From Acanthaster planci (taxonomy: Eukaryota > Echinodermata > Asteroidea > Valvatida > Acanthasteridae), in NCBI RefSeq assembly GCF_001949145.1, contig NW_019091454.1, forward strand, positions 507,997 through 559,393: a DNA stretch of 51,397 nucleotides. The letters are read 5' to 3'. Positions within the stretch are counted from its first letter, which is position 1, and the number at the start of each line of letters is the position of its first letter. Below are positions 11,538-24,904 of the stretch, piece by piece. A program made the translations under genes and the position numbers. The notes under the pieces are model-generated. The model was not told the DNA's origin. It saw nothing but the letters and a program-made list of their open reading frames with translations, and searched no databases.

Positions 11538-11680
11538 TTCCAGATGGAGGACTTATCCTGGGGATACTTGTTCAGATTTCTCATCAAAAAGTGGAGTGAC
11601 CTACTCAAACATGATTTTGTTGCCAAGACAACAGTGCAGAGTAGTTCATGTAGCGCTTCCCTAATTTCTCTTGAAAAGTC
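11538..11680 (-). CDS. INTS4: INTS4 exon F
   Basis: A 143-nt exon encoding DFSREIREALHELLC through LNKYPQDKSSIW, then two bases (AA) of a split codon. REALHELLC and the NL-KYP-D--SIWK end are diagnostic of INTS4. The acceptor is GATTTTTTGGCAG and the donor GGAA|GTAAGT, leaving in phase 2. The split codon is completed by the T that opens exon G, giving Asn where vertebrates have Lys. Confidence 0.96.
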
Positions 11681-11919
11681 CTGCCAAAAAATCAACCCAA
11701 AATTCAAAGAAATGACAACTGAAACAATTAAATTAAATGTAATCATAACTCCTGACTGACACAGTGAGTGCAATTAATCTTGTTAATCTACCAGTGAGGA
11801 TACAACATTCCTTCATAAAGTATGTCTGCTGTTTTAAATTTGGCCTTGACAAAACTATCTCAGTCACAGTGGCAAAAAAGCAATAAGGAAAATACAAAAT
11901 CTGTATAACCATCACTTAC
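11681..11919 (-). other. INTS4 intron between exons E and F (239 bp)
   Basis: The only compact intron of the gene in this window. It has a GTAAGT donor, a TTTTTTGGCAG acceptor and no recognisable transposon. Confidence 0.9.
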
Positions 11920-12125
11920 ATCCAATACATTGAGGATAATCTCCAGCTGATCTTGACGCAGCACAATGTGTTTAGTAATTTTTCTCATGCTGCATATTGC
12001 ATTAAGTCGCACACTTTCTATCTCATCATTGAACATGTCAACCAGGAAATCAAGAGACAGGCGAGCAAATGAAGGAGAATGTGTTGCTAGTTCACACAGG
12101 GAATCCAAGGCTGCTGAACGTACCT
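11920..12125 (-). CDS. INTS4: INTS4 exon E (core HEAT repeats)
   Basis: Two bases completing a Glu codon, then 68 codons: [19 protein letters not shown] through LEIILNVLD. It contains the most conserved block of the family, [17 protein letters not shown], followed by [16 protein letters not shown], which in other animals reads MRKI-NNI-LREDQLD. The acceptor is TTATTGTACAG and the donor GAT|GTAAGT (phase 0). The following intron is only 239 bp, by far the shortest in the gene. Confidence 0.97.
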
Positions 12126-13479
12126 CTGTACAATAAAAGAACATCATGCAAACAATTCAACTACACAACTATGCAATCAAAATTGCTTCAACAAATCATG
12201 AATACGATCAATCTGTTTCTTTATATATTGCATAACATCTTTAGTCAACAACTTGTAAGTGCAATTTTAAAGGGTTTGAACAGTACATAAGATGGATTTA
12301 GTCACCACTAGCTTACCAGGAGTGTATGGCAATAATCACATTCCTTTGAAAATCAGTTTAAGTCCACAATATTTACACTGTATAATTCAGGAATCTGTTT
12401 AAAACATGCATTCATAGTGCAATTTTTCTCATTTAAAACAAAGGAAATTCTTCCTTCCTTTTCAGAAATTTTGCATTCAAATATTCCAATTGGGAAAATA
12501 CTATTCAAATACATGTATTCAATAATTGATTGAATATTCGGCACAGTCCTAATAATAAAGTTTACCTGAACACTGAAGTTCAATCACTGGTCATCTGCTT
12601 CTTACCAATGCATATGTACGTTACAGTTGAATAACAAACCTGAACCTCTAACTGTATGAAATCTCACCATCCCTCATATTATGCCATTGTTTCCAACTTT
12701 TACTATGTTAATGGCCTCTGCCGTCTTACACAATATTTTTATATCAGTGGTTCAATCTCTCTGTAATTATGTAAAGGGCCCTACTTATTCCAAACAATGC
12801 AGCCCTGCCACAACTACACCAGCCTGTTTCGCATGTGCGCCCCCAATTCCTGGTAACCCCCCCCCCTAAATCAGGAGTTAAGATCAGGCAAGGTGTGATG
12901 GGAACCAAGATGGTGCGGCAAGACTGTACCCATGAAGACAAGGTTGCCAATGCACTCGATTATAAATGATACATGCATGCTTGTGGCATATCACGTGATC
13001 AATTCACAACCAATGCAAATTTACAATCTATGACCGTGGTATAACAAATACAATTGCTTCTTGAGGTGTTTTCTCATGAAATGAGAATTGCATTTTGTCA
13101 TTAATGCATTCAAAAGTCTCCCAGCAAGTTGTTCTCAAAACCTTTTTGCCAAAAAACCATAAAAACCGAACACTTTGATTTTTTCCAAGTAGTTACCATT
13201 AAGAAGGAAGGGTTATCCTCTCCATATACATGTGGGACAAGTCTGCTAAAGAACACTCACCCAAAGTCAGTGCAATATGCAAATTTCCTATGCACCCATT
13301 ATTATTCATTGAAAAGACTTAGTCATCCACAGTACACCCTGACCTGTCAAAATGCAAAAATGGCACTGGTCTTAGTGGTGGGTTGGCTACAACACATGTT
13401 GCAAAATGATGAACACAAATTAATGAATTGTAAATGATGATAAACATATATACCAAAGCAGGTCAAAGCAGGTCATCAT

Positions 13480-15100
13480 AATTAACCTACAACACCGCCA
13501 AGCACCTTACCACAATTCTCCAATCCTTGGTGGATAAATCCCTGCATCATGTGTATAACTCTGATCTGATCAGTTTGTTCAAATGATCAAGCAATTTCCC
13601 TCAACTCTGACATCATGGTTAGTTTTGATGATGTTTGCCTCTTCACTTACGTCCCCACAAGCGAGACCTGCCTCATTGCCAAAGAACGTCTAGAGCAAGA
13701 CCCCACTCTCTGTGAGCGCACAACCCTATCTCTGGACCAAATTTTCTGTTGCTAACCTGCATCTCGACATCCAGCTCCAGATGGAGGGACAGTTCTTTCA
13801 ACAGTCACCTGGGACCTCCATGGGATCTCCTCTATCCCTGATCCTGGCTGACAAGTTCATGAAGTCTTCGAGAACACAGCGCTTGACACAGCAGATCACT
13901 GCCCAAGCACCTGGCTATGCTATGTGGACGACACTGTCGTCATTTGGTCACATGGACCCCAGCACCTGCAAGCATTCCTGGATCACCTCAGCAACCTGCA
14001 TCCCAACATCAAGTTCACCATTAAGCAAGAAGAGAGGAATTCTATTCCTTTCCTGGATGTCAAGGTCTCCCGCCACCCAGATGGATCCCTGGGGCATGCC
14101 GTCTACTGCAAGCCAACCCACACAGACCAGTCCCTGCACAACGCGTCATTCCATCATCCCAGCATCAAGTCAGCAGTCAACTGTGCCCTGGTGCAGCGAG
14201 CCTACAAGATCTGTGACCAAGAAGAACTCAAGTACATCTCAATAGCTCTCAAGTGCAACAGTTACAGCCAAGATCAAGAACCCAAGTCTACCGACTGTCG
14301 GGTCCCAATGCTATACCCAAAGTCAACCATTATCTTACAAGGCAACAGTGACCCTACCATTCATAGGAAATGCATTCCACAAGATCCAACACCTCCTTCA
14401 CCAAGCCAACAGAGGAGTATTCCACACTGCAGCCAAGAAACTTCAAGCCACCCTACAAACCCACAAGGACAAGCAAGGCCATCAGACGAAAGCTGATGTC
14501 TACAGGATCCCCTCGAATGTGGGAAGGTGTATATCGGTGAGACTGGTTGGGACTTGCCCACCAGACTCACAGAACACATCGCCCATGGACACAGAGGTGA
14601 CTATGATAAATCAGCGATTGTCAAACATTCACACATCAGGGATCACGTCATCAACTGGCAAGCAACTCAACTCATCGCTCTCGTGTGACAGATGGTACCT
14701 AAGACGCATCAGGGAAGCTATCAAGATCTACAAGCACGACACAGTCCCTAAAGACGTTGGGTTTCACATCAGCAGCATCTGGCACTCCATATTACCCTCC
14801 CGGACCAATGAGTCATCTATACCCATGGTCCCTAGTTCCTCCTCCCACTACACCCAATGCCCCACTGCACGCATCACTGAGAACTCTCAGTAGTCTTTCA
14901 GTCCAGTGGATCCACCATCAAGCAAGCCGTTCTACTCCAGTGCACCCTTATCATCCTCTCCAGTGCTTAAAAAGCAGCAACATTAGAGCCAGGCAACCAG
15001 TCACCCTCCTGAAGACAAACAGAGCGTATTGTTTGGAACGTCAAGTATCCACCAGCATTTCTTCTCAGAAGCACGCACTCATTAAAGAGATTTTCTAGTA
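13480..15100 (+). pseudogene. Penelope-like element: reverse transcriptase plus GIY-YIG endonuclease
   Basis: A reverse-transcriptase region in several frames: VSFDDVCLFTYVPTSE (from about 13620), GQFFQQSPGTSMGSPLS (about 13790-13840), the catalytic CYVDDTVVIW (13918-13947) and SIPFLDVKVSRHPDGSLGHAV with the KPTHTDQSLH segment (about 14040-14140). The YVDD catalytic tetrad and the KPTHTD motif are characteristic of Penelope-like elements. Downstream, VYRIP and, one frame over, CGKVYIGETG (about 14490-14550) form the GIY-YIG endonuclease typical of this class, followed by LIREAIEIYKH-like RRIREAIKIYKHD. At least three frameshifts separate the pieces. N-terminal coding and terminal repeats were not seen. 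Confidence 0.9.
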
Positions 15101-17493
15101 CATGGTGCAACCGCAAGCCTACCTAACTTAGTACTTCCACCATGCATAGCTTCAAGTCTTATCCATCATAATTTGGTCATCAGGATGACTTGCCATCTGC
15201 CTGGTCTGTACGAGGTCCCCTGACCTCTACGCTGCTGACAGCAGGATAGCCCCTTCAATGCTTTTGAGGAAATTACGCAAGGCTTTGAAAATCACTTCAA
15301 GTTCCACAACATTGAAGTGCTTTTCCTGAGAGTGGGCATCCCAGTTCCCTGAAACCATATGTGAGGAAGGGAGGCCCCCAATCTGAGTGATGACGCTGTC
15401 TTTGTCACTATCTCAGGTGTCGCATATGAGAATGGGAGTCCAGCAATTAGGTGATCTAAAAATAGACCCTATTTACGTGGAGGCCATTTTTGATTTATTC
15501 CCCAAATCTGTTTTCTATATTACAACCTGTCGATCAGGATGGCACCAGACTGTTTTATACTTCTGTCTGTTCCAAGCCTCTCTCTGGTAAGGTATAGTTC
15601 TATGTGTTCAATCATGAATTTGAAATTATGTATTAAAGCGGACAGGGGCAAATTTGTCAATGAAATTTCATTTCATTGCTTCCGTTATACTCTCAACTCT
15701 ACGGCAGATGTTGGTAAATGTTCTTTGATACGTGGACCGTGGGGATGGTATTGAGAACGTAGTTGGAGTTGCAGTGGTCTAATATGAAGCCAGCATCAAG
15801 GTTTCATGCTAGCCATCAGTCCGAGAAGACAGAGCCAGGCGAGAGCTGGGGGAGCCTGAAAGGACTGGAAGTGAGACAGGCACTTCTGTAGATTGGAAAC
15901 TCATTCCATTGTCTGTCTGCCATTTCCTGCTCAGGGAAAACCTCAGCAGGCAGAAACCGCTATGATGCAGAAAATTTGTCCCTTAAGACAAAAGAGGATC
16001 ATGCGGGCTAGACCGTGTTCCTCTCCTCATTTTAGATGTGGTCAGAGGAGTAGACCCAGGGCACCACTGAGTAAATATTACTTGCTCACGGACAAACAAA
16101 GTGTAAAATAAATGTCACTCTCTGTGTGTTTACATGTACCTTTTTGAAAGGTTGCTTTCTGGAACTTTTCGAAGATGACAACGTTGAAGCCACTTTTATG
16201 ATCACCTGTGCTACACTAAATTCCAGAAGCTACTATCAAGGTGCTCGCGCATGCCACACTGATACACACCACACAGCGCCATGAATTGAATTGAATTGCC
16301 ATGCTCACCTTGTACACATTAGACTGGGCTGTAGTGCACAGTACATTGCCAGATAACTGTAGACGTCAGGGAATCAGATGATCCTCAGCTCCGTGACAGG
16401 TGCCTCATGAAAATTTGACCCCGTAAAATCTTTACCCCTTGTGTTCACTGCACATGCGATTGGTTTTGGTCAGGATCAAATTCCATAATGCCCATTGGCC
16501 AACACACCATAACATGTCTATCAATATTTTGTGTAATAAGGTGTAATGACCAGATTTTTCAAAAATCTGTATTTTGGAAAGCAAATCCGTACTTCAGTAC
16601 TCTTGTCCGATTTCCAAAAAGGTGTACTAGTTGGCAGCTCTGGTAACGGTTACAGTTAAAAGGCCTTGGGCACACTCACAAATGGGGTAAACTGGTGCCT
16701 GAAAAAAGCAGGGCAAGTCACCTGAAGGTTAAGCCCTTTCACACTTGCTCCAATATGGTACTCCGAAACTAGGAAAAGGCCCCTGGGGGTATATTTTACT
16801 TTTCCTCTCTTACCCCAATCTCGGTAAGCATAATAGTCACAGGATGCAATGGGAGCTAACCTGTGCTCCCTGACCAAGAAACAACCACTTGTTGCATATC
16901 ACATTTTGTCTCATGCTGAAGCCAGGTTTGTGTTGCCTGCAGAGGAGTGTTTCTGGTCTTGGCCGGTGTGAGCTGAATCATTTTAGGTTGAAGGACCGGT
17001 TGAGGCATGGTTGGATGTCCTGGAGATACCAAATTGAAATCCAGAATTGCGAATTGGCTGTGGTAGTCTAAACCCTCGGTGGCATAGAAGCCCGGTGGGC
17101 TCTGAGGCAACCACTGAAATATTCTAAGATGTCACAGTGCCATGGCCTGATGGTGTACCAGGTGGGACAGACCTGGCAGAGTGTGGGGAGCCCACCCTGG
17201 TGTCTCCAGTGTCGGGACAAGTGGAAGTACACTCAGTTGATCTTGCCGGTGAAGCGATTTCTCTTACCATTGCAGAAAGACTGCCAATGCCCGCTGGAGT
17301 TGCCAGGGGAATACTAACACCTTCGCCCTGTGAGTTCTTCTGGGTCATGGTGGTCGATAGGTAAGGTGTACTTCCCAGTGATGGTACGACAAGCATGTGA
17401 GATATCAGGTGAAGCATGCTCTCGGGAGTCCCAGCTGGCAACTGGCAATAGACCAGGGCAGACCTCCCAATATTTGAATTCCAAAATTCCTTA

Positions 17494-17823
17494 TCAGTCC
17501 TGTGTCTGTCGTTTTGATAGATTATATTCCACTAAGATTTCTGTTGCATACATCTCAGCATTTATCACAACTAATTTCTGCAAAAATTTGCTGAATTTGG
17601 GCACATCATGCACAGACTCGGCACAATTATGTTTCTGTGAGCTAACATATTTTGCATAGTCCCCGCGTCTACAGTGGCTAATCATAAAGTCCACAGAACA
17701 AATGCTGCCATGAGCGTAGCTCTCCCCTGATCGCGATAGTGTCAAATACACAGCCATTCCTCCTGGTATCTTGGTATATATACCACTGTTGTTGGTACTG
17801 TTTCTTTTCCATTGCTTTGGCAT
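17494..17823 (-). pseudogene. hAT-like transposase N-terminal fragment (BED-type finger)
   Basis: A 109-residue frame containing CSVDFMISHCRRGDYAKYVS, then SQKHNCAES, then a VINAEMYATEILVEYNLS segment. The arrangement (a C--DF-ISHGGR-D---H--S-KH finger followed by a conserved A-E-----LVEHNLP stretch) is typical of hAT-related BED-finger proteins of invertebrates. The second GG of ISHGGR and one His ligand position are altered, and the catalytic and dimerisation regions are absent. The translation upstream and downstream on this strand shows no continuation. Confidence 0.6.
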
Positions 17824-18554
17824 TTTGTATTATTGTATTATGCACCGTTGTTAAAACTGATGCCACAAAAGTTGGCTTTGCAAGTACATAAATGGTTCCA
17901 CTACACATGCAATTATCTGAAGCGTAAGCAGTGCGAGAACCAGTGATAGTATAAAAATAAACTTTTACAAGTCCTCAAAATATTTTGCCATTTTTGCGCT
18001 GTTTTAAATGGAGTAATCAACTACAAATTTGTAGTCAGTAAAAATAGAACACTATTAAAACTGACCCTAAAAGTGACAAAAGCATGCTTGAATTGTTTGT
18101 AATAATATATTAAACAAAATAGAAAAAAATGTGCACACTACTGCGTGCAACACATTGAAGCAAGTTGAAGTGACCATTCTGGCACAGTACTGCGTGCATG
18201 TGTGACTAGTGTTGAAGGGCAAAGATTTTGCTCAAATTGCTGATTTGGGCTGGCAAATTTTAAACTTGGGCGAGTTCTTAATTAGATTTAATTAGAATTA
18301 TGAAAAAAAAATGGTAATTTGCCCCTTTTCGAAAACTTTGCCCAGTGAATTAGTGTGCCGCTTACCAATTGACCTGCACATGCATATTGCAATAAATGCC
18401 AGGCCACCGTTATACTTCACTGATCGCTTTGGGGGGGGGAATGCTGACCACCGGCGGGATTTTCTTTTTCAGAAAATATATACATGAAAGTTGAAAATGA
18501 CAAGAAAAGCAGGAATTTTCCGCCCAAATCGGAAAGTTGGGAGGTCTGCCAGGG

Positions 18555-18775
18555 AGACAGGGGTCCTATTCAGATAATAGCAGGTGCTCAGGCTCAAGAG
18601 GTCATACGCAATTATCCTCAGAGCTTCCACATCAGCTCTGTGTAGAGTCAAACAAGACAGACGGCCTAGCCAGATCCTAGTGGGTGCCCTTGTTTGAACA
18701 ACTAGGCCTTTATCCTCGTCTGGGTTGCCAGCAGAAACAGGGGGCCTGGCCAGATCCTAGCGGGTGTCCCCTGGA
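18555..18775 (+). repeat. Short degenerate tandem repeat (CCAGATCCTAGYGGGTG)
   Basis: GGCCTAGCCAGATCCTAGTG (about 18663) and GGCCTGGCCAGATCCTAGCG (about 18744) are clear direct copies about 80 bp apart. A more diverged unit (CCTATTCAGATAATAGCAGG) begins near 18563. No coding signal. Confidence 0.6.
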
Positions 18776-20575
18776 TCAGCTGGCTACAGACTGTTAGTAA
18801 TGTAGTACGGCAGTCACAAGCACAGCTAGAACAAGCTCATATTACCGTCAGTAAATGCCTGCCAGGTGCACAGATAGAAAACCAAAGAAAAAAAAAGGAC
18901 ACAAAAATACACGAAAACAACACTTTTACCGCCTAATAAGTAAAAATCAAGGCAACGCTTTATTCAGAAGAAGGAACTGAGGATTAAGTCAACACAGAAC
19001 TGTGTAGCGAGAAGGGAAAACTTGATAAATCAAAGATGCCTAAAAAGACAAAGCCGTTATGTTACAGTGCTTAGAAAAGAAGCACGAACATGGCGGCGTG
19101 ACCGCAATGCATTGTGGGAGGTCAGGCTGCACCATGGATGATCAAGTCTTTTCAGCAAAGAACAATAGGTTTATGGGAAATATGCATACGTATTGACTGT
19201 TTATATAGCTTGGATGTAGTGGACTTGTATTTCTTCTTTTTTTCTTTGTTACAAATATTTTATCGCCGAGCTCACAAGCTCTCAGATGGTATGCAAGTTA
19301 TCCAGGGATGATAACGAACAGTGCACAATACTAGCATAAATCTTTGTCATCTGATTGGTGGGTCTGTGGGCACTTCATACCTGTAGACTTATTTATTCTA
19401 TTCAACTGCAGCCATTGAATAGAACCTCATTCCACTTGACTGGTTCCCACCCACATTTCATTCCTATTATTAAGAAAGGAACAAATAATATGGGGAGGCA
19501 ACTGGTCTAACATTGCACAGTAAGTGTGGTGGTCACACTTCAGACACGAATGTGTTTTGCAAAAATGGCAGACGTTAATATCCAAGGACCCTTTGTTCTC
19601 CTAACAGTAGAGGAAATGATGGTGAGGATTTATGTAGGTATTGTATGAATGTTTCACATACGGTACATGCCATGGTAAGAATAATTTTATTCAGTGCAGA
19701 CAAATGTTCCAAGTTCATGAGGTTCAAAGTTTATGAACTGAAACATTCGTCTTTCACCTCATAAGATTATTTTTACGATTGCGTTCATGCAAAAAGTTAA
19801 TTTACCAAAAACTCTTCAATATAGGGCAGAGTTTAAAGGGTTAAAAGGCAATATGCAATAAACATGTACATGTGAATGAATACCGTAACAAAGGACTTTC
19901 TCAAACTACACAGGGAAAGCCAGAAAAGTGAAAGGTATGAAAAATGCTGAAGAAAGTAGGAAACTATGATATTTTCCAACCTTCAAATGCAATCCTATGA
20001 AAGGGAAATGGAATGTAGGTCATTCGAAGAGATATATTAAATCACTAGAGTGATAACTTGTCATTCCCCATGCACAGAAGTTTTCAGAACTCATGGGCGT
20101 AGAAATTTTGAATTCATGCTCATGTTTATAGAACATAACAAGATGGAACAAATTCAAAGTAATGTATGCTACATGTGTTGTGCAAAAAAACACACAATAT
20201 GTTTTATCTTCAGCATGACTCATGAAACAGCACCAGCAAAATTATCTGTAGCCAAATGCTGAATGTACCAAGCAAGTTAGAGCTCTGGTAGGAATTGTAC
20301 ATGCGAATATTGGGCAAACAAGCATGAGTGGCCAACTTATATACATATAATTTGACACAAGTATTGGCAGAACTGGAATTTTCCACTTATATCAAAAGGA
20401 AGTGTACATGAAACATGCTGACACGGTTCACAGCCATGTGTCACCCATTCGAAAGGTTTTTTGAGAACATCTGCTTGAACTTGACAAAACATTATGGGTC
20501 ATGTAAAATCACATACAGAATTTACAGACACACAGACAAAAATTAATAAAAGTTCAATGAGTAGTCTAAATTTAC

Positions 20576-20750
20576 CTAAGAATTCATCTTCTAAGCCATG
20601 TACAAATGCACCACAAGAACCGCTGTTGATGAGACTGACATTGCAGGGATCAATCAGTTCTTTGGGGGCATCATCATTCCACTTCTGACCAGTAGACCAA
20701 TCACCAGATGCATAACTCTCTTTTTGTCGCTCATGAGAAGTTCGCTTCCT
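20576..20750 (-). CDS. INTS4: INTS4 exon D (basic linker and start of next HEAT repeat)
   Basis: A 175-nt exon. It begins RKRTSHERQKESYASGDW and ends with the conserved SGSCGAFVHGLEDEF. The middle (QKWNDDAPKELID) matches the INTS4 linker in which a conserved WGDDAPKE-like stretch separates two HEAT blocks. The acceptor is GTTTATTTCAG (exon begins 20750) and the donor is CTTAG|GTAAAT. It enters in phase 0 and leaves with one base of a Glu codon, completed by the AG that opens exon E. This exon is also invisible as a long reading frame and rests on homology plus splice phase. Confidence 0.95.
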
Positions 20751-21859
20751 CTGAAATAAACAATAAGCAATAATGCTTTAACTTGCAAATGTAACTGTTC
20801 AGTATTTCATTTTATAGACTGAATGATCGATACTAAAATCCAACAAGGGTTTTTGCCAAAACGTTTAAAGTAGATTCCCATAATAGCATTCCCTGATATA
20901 ACGCTCTTGCTGATACATAGCTATATTTTCATTTCCCCAATTGCACTCATTCACCGTGTACATATTTCTGTGGTTATAGCACTCCCATTTATTATTATTA
21001 TTATTATTAAATTCAATTTATATAGGGCTCATTTCATAAAAAAATGTTCAGGTGTGCTTAACAATATTAAAAAAAATACCTATTAGAACAACTATTTCCA
21101 AAGACCCAAAACAATTAAAATAAACACAATTTAACATTGATTTAAAAGTTTAAACCAAACATGGTGGGACTTCCACACGCGGCCAGCAGCAACTCTCCCT
21201 CCAATGACCCATCGTGCGCACAAGACTCATCCTTGTGCCTGAAAACTGGAAGCACTCTCCAAGAGAACACCCAGATTCTCCCAGACAGGTCCAACGAAAT
21301 TAAAGACGACAGAACTACAATCAAAATTAACAACCACCCAGAGCCTGGAAATTAATAATATGCTTTCTTAAAAAGATATGTTTTTAACATTGATTTAAAA
21401 TCAATGTTAGAATACTTTTCAGGACATAACGCTCACTATTTTAGGCCCCGGAAACAAATTATGCATGTGAAATGATTCCGGTTACAGTGCTCCTTTCCCT
21501 TGGAAAGTCACATTCTCTGAAAATCTACAAAACCGCATCACAAGGCTGCAGCGATTGGCCATCCTCTGGGACACCATGTATACAAGAAATCACACAAAGT
21601 GCAGACACGCACTCGGCCGGCTGTGCATAAGCCCAAATACTCTTCATAGACTTGGTGTAATGCAGATATGTGTTGTGCAATACCCATAAGCCTACAACCT
21701 TACTTCAGTGTTCGGCGTAACATGTCGGGTTTGTTTTCACTTGTGTTTTCTGATGACATCACTTTCTGTAGTCACATGGTTATCGGAAATAGTCAACAGC
21801 TGTCCATGAATGGGTCTGCTGTATATGTAGCAGTCAGGATGGCATGAGAACAGGATTTG

Positions 21860-24800
21860 AACTGGTCATGGTGCATGTGGTGGGGTGCTAATAGGTTGCC
21901 ACAATGACTTTGAATGCCGTAGAAGGTCGGATCTTGAGCAAAATAATGTTGAAATGCTATGGGTGGAGGTTCGGCTTTCTAGTCGCAACAAGTTGCTTCT
22001 TGGAGTTTTTTACAGACCGCCAAACAGTGGTGTTCAACCTCTGGAGGCTCTTGCTGACATGCTAACTAATGCTTCATGGCACAACAACTCCATCTGTATA
22101 GTTGGCGATTTCAACTTACCCTCTCTGCAGTGGCAATCAACCACCGGACTTCCAGTCTCAAGTGGCTCCATCATCAATAACGGTTTGTTGATGTCATCAT
22201 GACCGTTAATAACCTGCAGCATGTGAACTTTTCTCCAACGAGAGGGGACAATATCCTTGACCTTATCCTCTGCTCCGGACAGCACCAAATCTTCTGTGAA
22301 ACTGGTGACAACATCTTTGCTTCTGACCATAATTCTTCGAGAATTAACTTTCACACAGCTGCTAAAGCTAGGCCATCCTACGTTAATCGTCCCGTCTTCA
22401 ATTTTCACAAAGCTGACCTAAATGACATGCAGAGAACAATGGAATGCATTCCATGGCGTCTGTTGGAAGCAACAGGTGACTGTGATGAAGCCACCGCACT
22501 CTTCTATGACTTCGTTGAAGCTGCTGTGGCTGATATTGTTCCTGTAGTCTGTCCACGCCATCCATCTCCTCCGTGGTTCGATGGAGAAGTTTGTCATGCC
22601 CTGAGAGCCAAGGAGCAAGCATTCAACATGAAGAAAAGGAGCCCAATTCCTGCTAACATTCAACTTTTCAAAGAGGCTCGATCTCAATTCAAGCAAATTG
22701 TCAGGGCCAAATACGCCAACTATCTATATTCTGTAGCTGGAGACATTGGTAAAAATCCCAAATGCTTTTGGAGTTTCATTAAGTCTCGAGCGAACTCTCG
22801 TCAACACTCCTTGCCTTCTGTACTTCGAAATGAAAACTCTGGTGTGGAAGCAGTAGATCCAGCGGGTAAGGCAGCTCTGCTGATGGATTGTTTCCAGTCG
22901 GTTTACCTGCCAGACTCTTCTGATGAAGCTGATGCCTCCATGCTTGCTCTCAATCATGCAAACTTGTATACTATGCCTGCTATTAGCATCACCAAATCTG
23001 ATGTCCCCAGCAAGCTCAATGACATTGATGTTTCTAAAGCCACTGGACCGGATAATCTGTCTGGCTTCGTACTTAAATTCTGTGGTAATGCTCTTTGTGG
23101 TTTCTTTAGCATATTTATTCAATAGGGCCAGTTTGGAGGGTCACTTTCCCTCACAATGGAAAGCTGCTTATATCGTTGCCATCCATAAGTCGGATAATAA
23201 ACAAAGTGTCACTAACTACAGACCTATTTCATTGCTCCCTCAGGTCTCCAAGGTTTTTGCAAAGATCATCTGTGAGCAAATCATGTATCATGTCCAACCA
23301 GCCATCTCTGAGCAGCAGCAGGTTTCATCTCTGGTAGGGATTGCCCCACTAACTTCACATCTTTGTTGCAGGAGGCTTACCATGCTGTTGAACAGAGAGA
23401 GCAGTTGGATTTTATTTAGGCTTATTTCTCCAAGGCTTTCGACCGTGTCAATCATGATTTTCTGTTGTATAAACTCTCATCATACAATATTCATCCCCGT
23501 ATTCTTTGTCTACTGCGTAGTTATCTCTCTGATAGGAAACATCGAGTGATTGTAGACGGTCACTGTTCTAACTGGAATACGGTGTCTTCTGGTGTTCCCC
23601 AAGGCTCAATCTTGGGGCCTGCTCTCTTCTCATTATTTGTAAATGGCATTCCTCGGTTATTAAATAATAATTGCTTACTATTTGCTGATGACTTGAAAGT
23701 TTTCAGAAGAATTGGTTGCCTGATTGATACATCCTCATTACAGGAGGACTTGGACAAAATCATGTCCTGGTCATTAACTTAGAAGTTATTTCTTAATATC
23801 AATAAATGTAGTGTCCTCTCTTTAACACTTAAGAAGAAACTTAATAGTGTTAGTTATACTCAAGGAAATGATATACATGTACTTAAGAGAGTCACTGTCC
23901 AGAAGGATCTTGGAATTTTCATTGATAGTAGGCTGACCTTTGTTCCCCATATTGACTCTGTAATTATAAAGGCTAATCGACCGTGTGGCTTAGTATGGTG
24001 CAATTTCCGCTCCCTTAAGGATGAACGTGTTCTGCTTACCATGTACTGTTCACTTATCAGGCCCAATCTGGAGTATTGTACAGTTGTATTCAATTCTATT
24101 TCAGCTTACCAGGTGCAAAGGATTGAAAAGGTTCAACAATGCTTCCTTCTCACAAATTGTAATGTTATTGATTTGGATTATCTTGAATTACGTGACCATT
24201 ATAGACTCCCAAGTCTGAAGCACAAAAGAAACATCAATGACTGTTTAATTTTGTATAAGCATTTTAATAATTGTTATAATTTGACTGATGCCAACCCATA
24301 CAGCTTGTACGCTCCAGCATGTCAGACTAGGCATGCACCTAAACACATCTTCCATGTCCCATGGAGTCGCATTGAGGTAACTAAGCATGGATTCGTCTCT
24401 ACCACCTATTATGGGCTCCATTGGAAATGAGCTGTGTTTGGTGCACCGTCAAATCTTTTCGTAGGTAGGTGTCTTATGCTGTGACACAAATCAGTTCTTA
24501 ATTTACCGGTTTAGTTTGTAAGTTGTTTAAGTTAATATTACCATGATTTGAATGTTCTTATTGTTTGTTTCTTGTTTCTGTGTCCTCAGTCCACCAACAA
24601 CATGTACATGTTTGTTTACCCGGATGTGCAGGTGTCTGTTTATTTTGTGTTGTATTTGATGTTTGTTTAAATTGTAGCGTCAGCGGGTTCGGCCGGTGGG
24701 GGCACCAGCTCGGAACTGCATGGAGCTAGCTGGCGGCCCCAGCTGGTTATTTTTTGTCTAGTATGTTTGTTTAGAAATTATATATGTTACAATTTAAATT

Positions 24801-24898
24801 ACAATGGTTTTTGGGGGGTTATTTATTTCCATTCCTGTAATTGGCGGCATTTCTGCTGTTGGATGTGGCTAATAATAAAATAACATTAAAAATAAAAA
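21860..24898 (+). pseudogene. CR1/L2-like (Jockey superfamily) LINE, 5' truncated, broken
   Basis: It starts inside an APE-type endonuclease (VEMLWVEVRLSS, GVFYRPPNSG, GDFNLPSLQW at about 21945-22130). A frame change near 22200 leads to the RT region (22199-23125), a second near 23100 to FPSQWKAAYIVAIHKS and NYRPISLLPQVSKVF, and a third before 23465. Palm motifs: SGVPQGSILGPALFS and the catalytic LFADDL (FADD at 23681-23692). Motif A reads stop-AYFSKAFD (stop 23417-23419), with Tyr at 23423-23425 where the catalytic Asp is expected. A C-terminal IRPNLEYC segment is present (about 24050). The 3' non-coding part ends in an AATAAAATAACATTAAAAAT-type tail near 24898. Confidence 0.9.
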
Positions 24899-24904
24899 TT
24901 CAGA

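Larger units (their letters stand above)
12126..20575 (-). other. INTS4 intron between exons D and E (8.5 kb)
   Basis: Recognisable contents are a Penelope-like element (about 13480-15100), a hAT/BED-type fragment (17494-17823) and a short degenerate repeat (18555-18775). The spans 12130-13470, 15100-17490 and 18800-20570 contain short chance reading frames and homopolymer runs, but nothing I can name. Confidence 0.75.
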
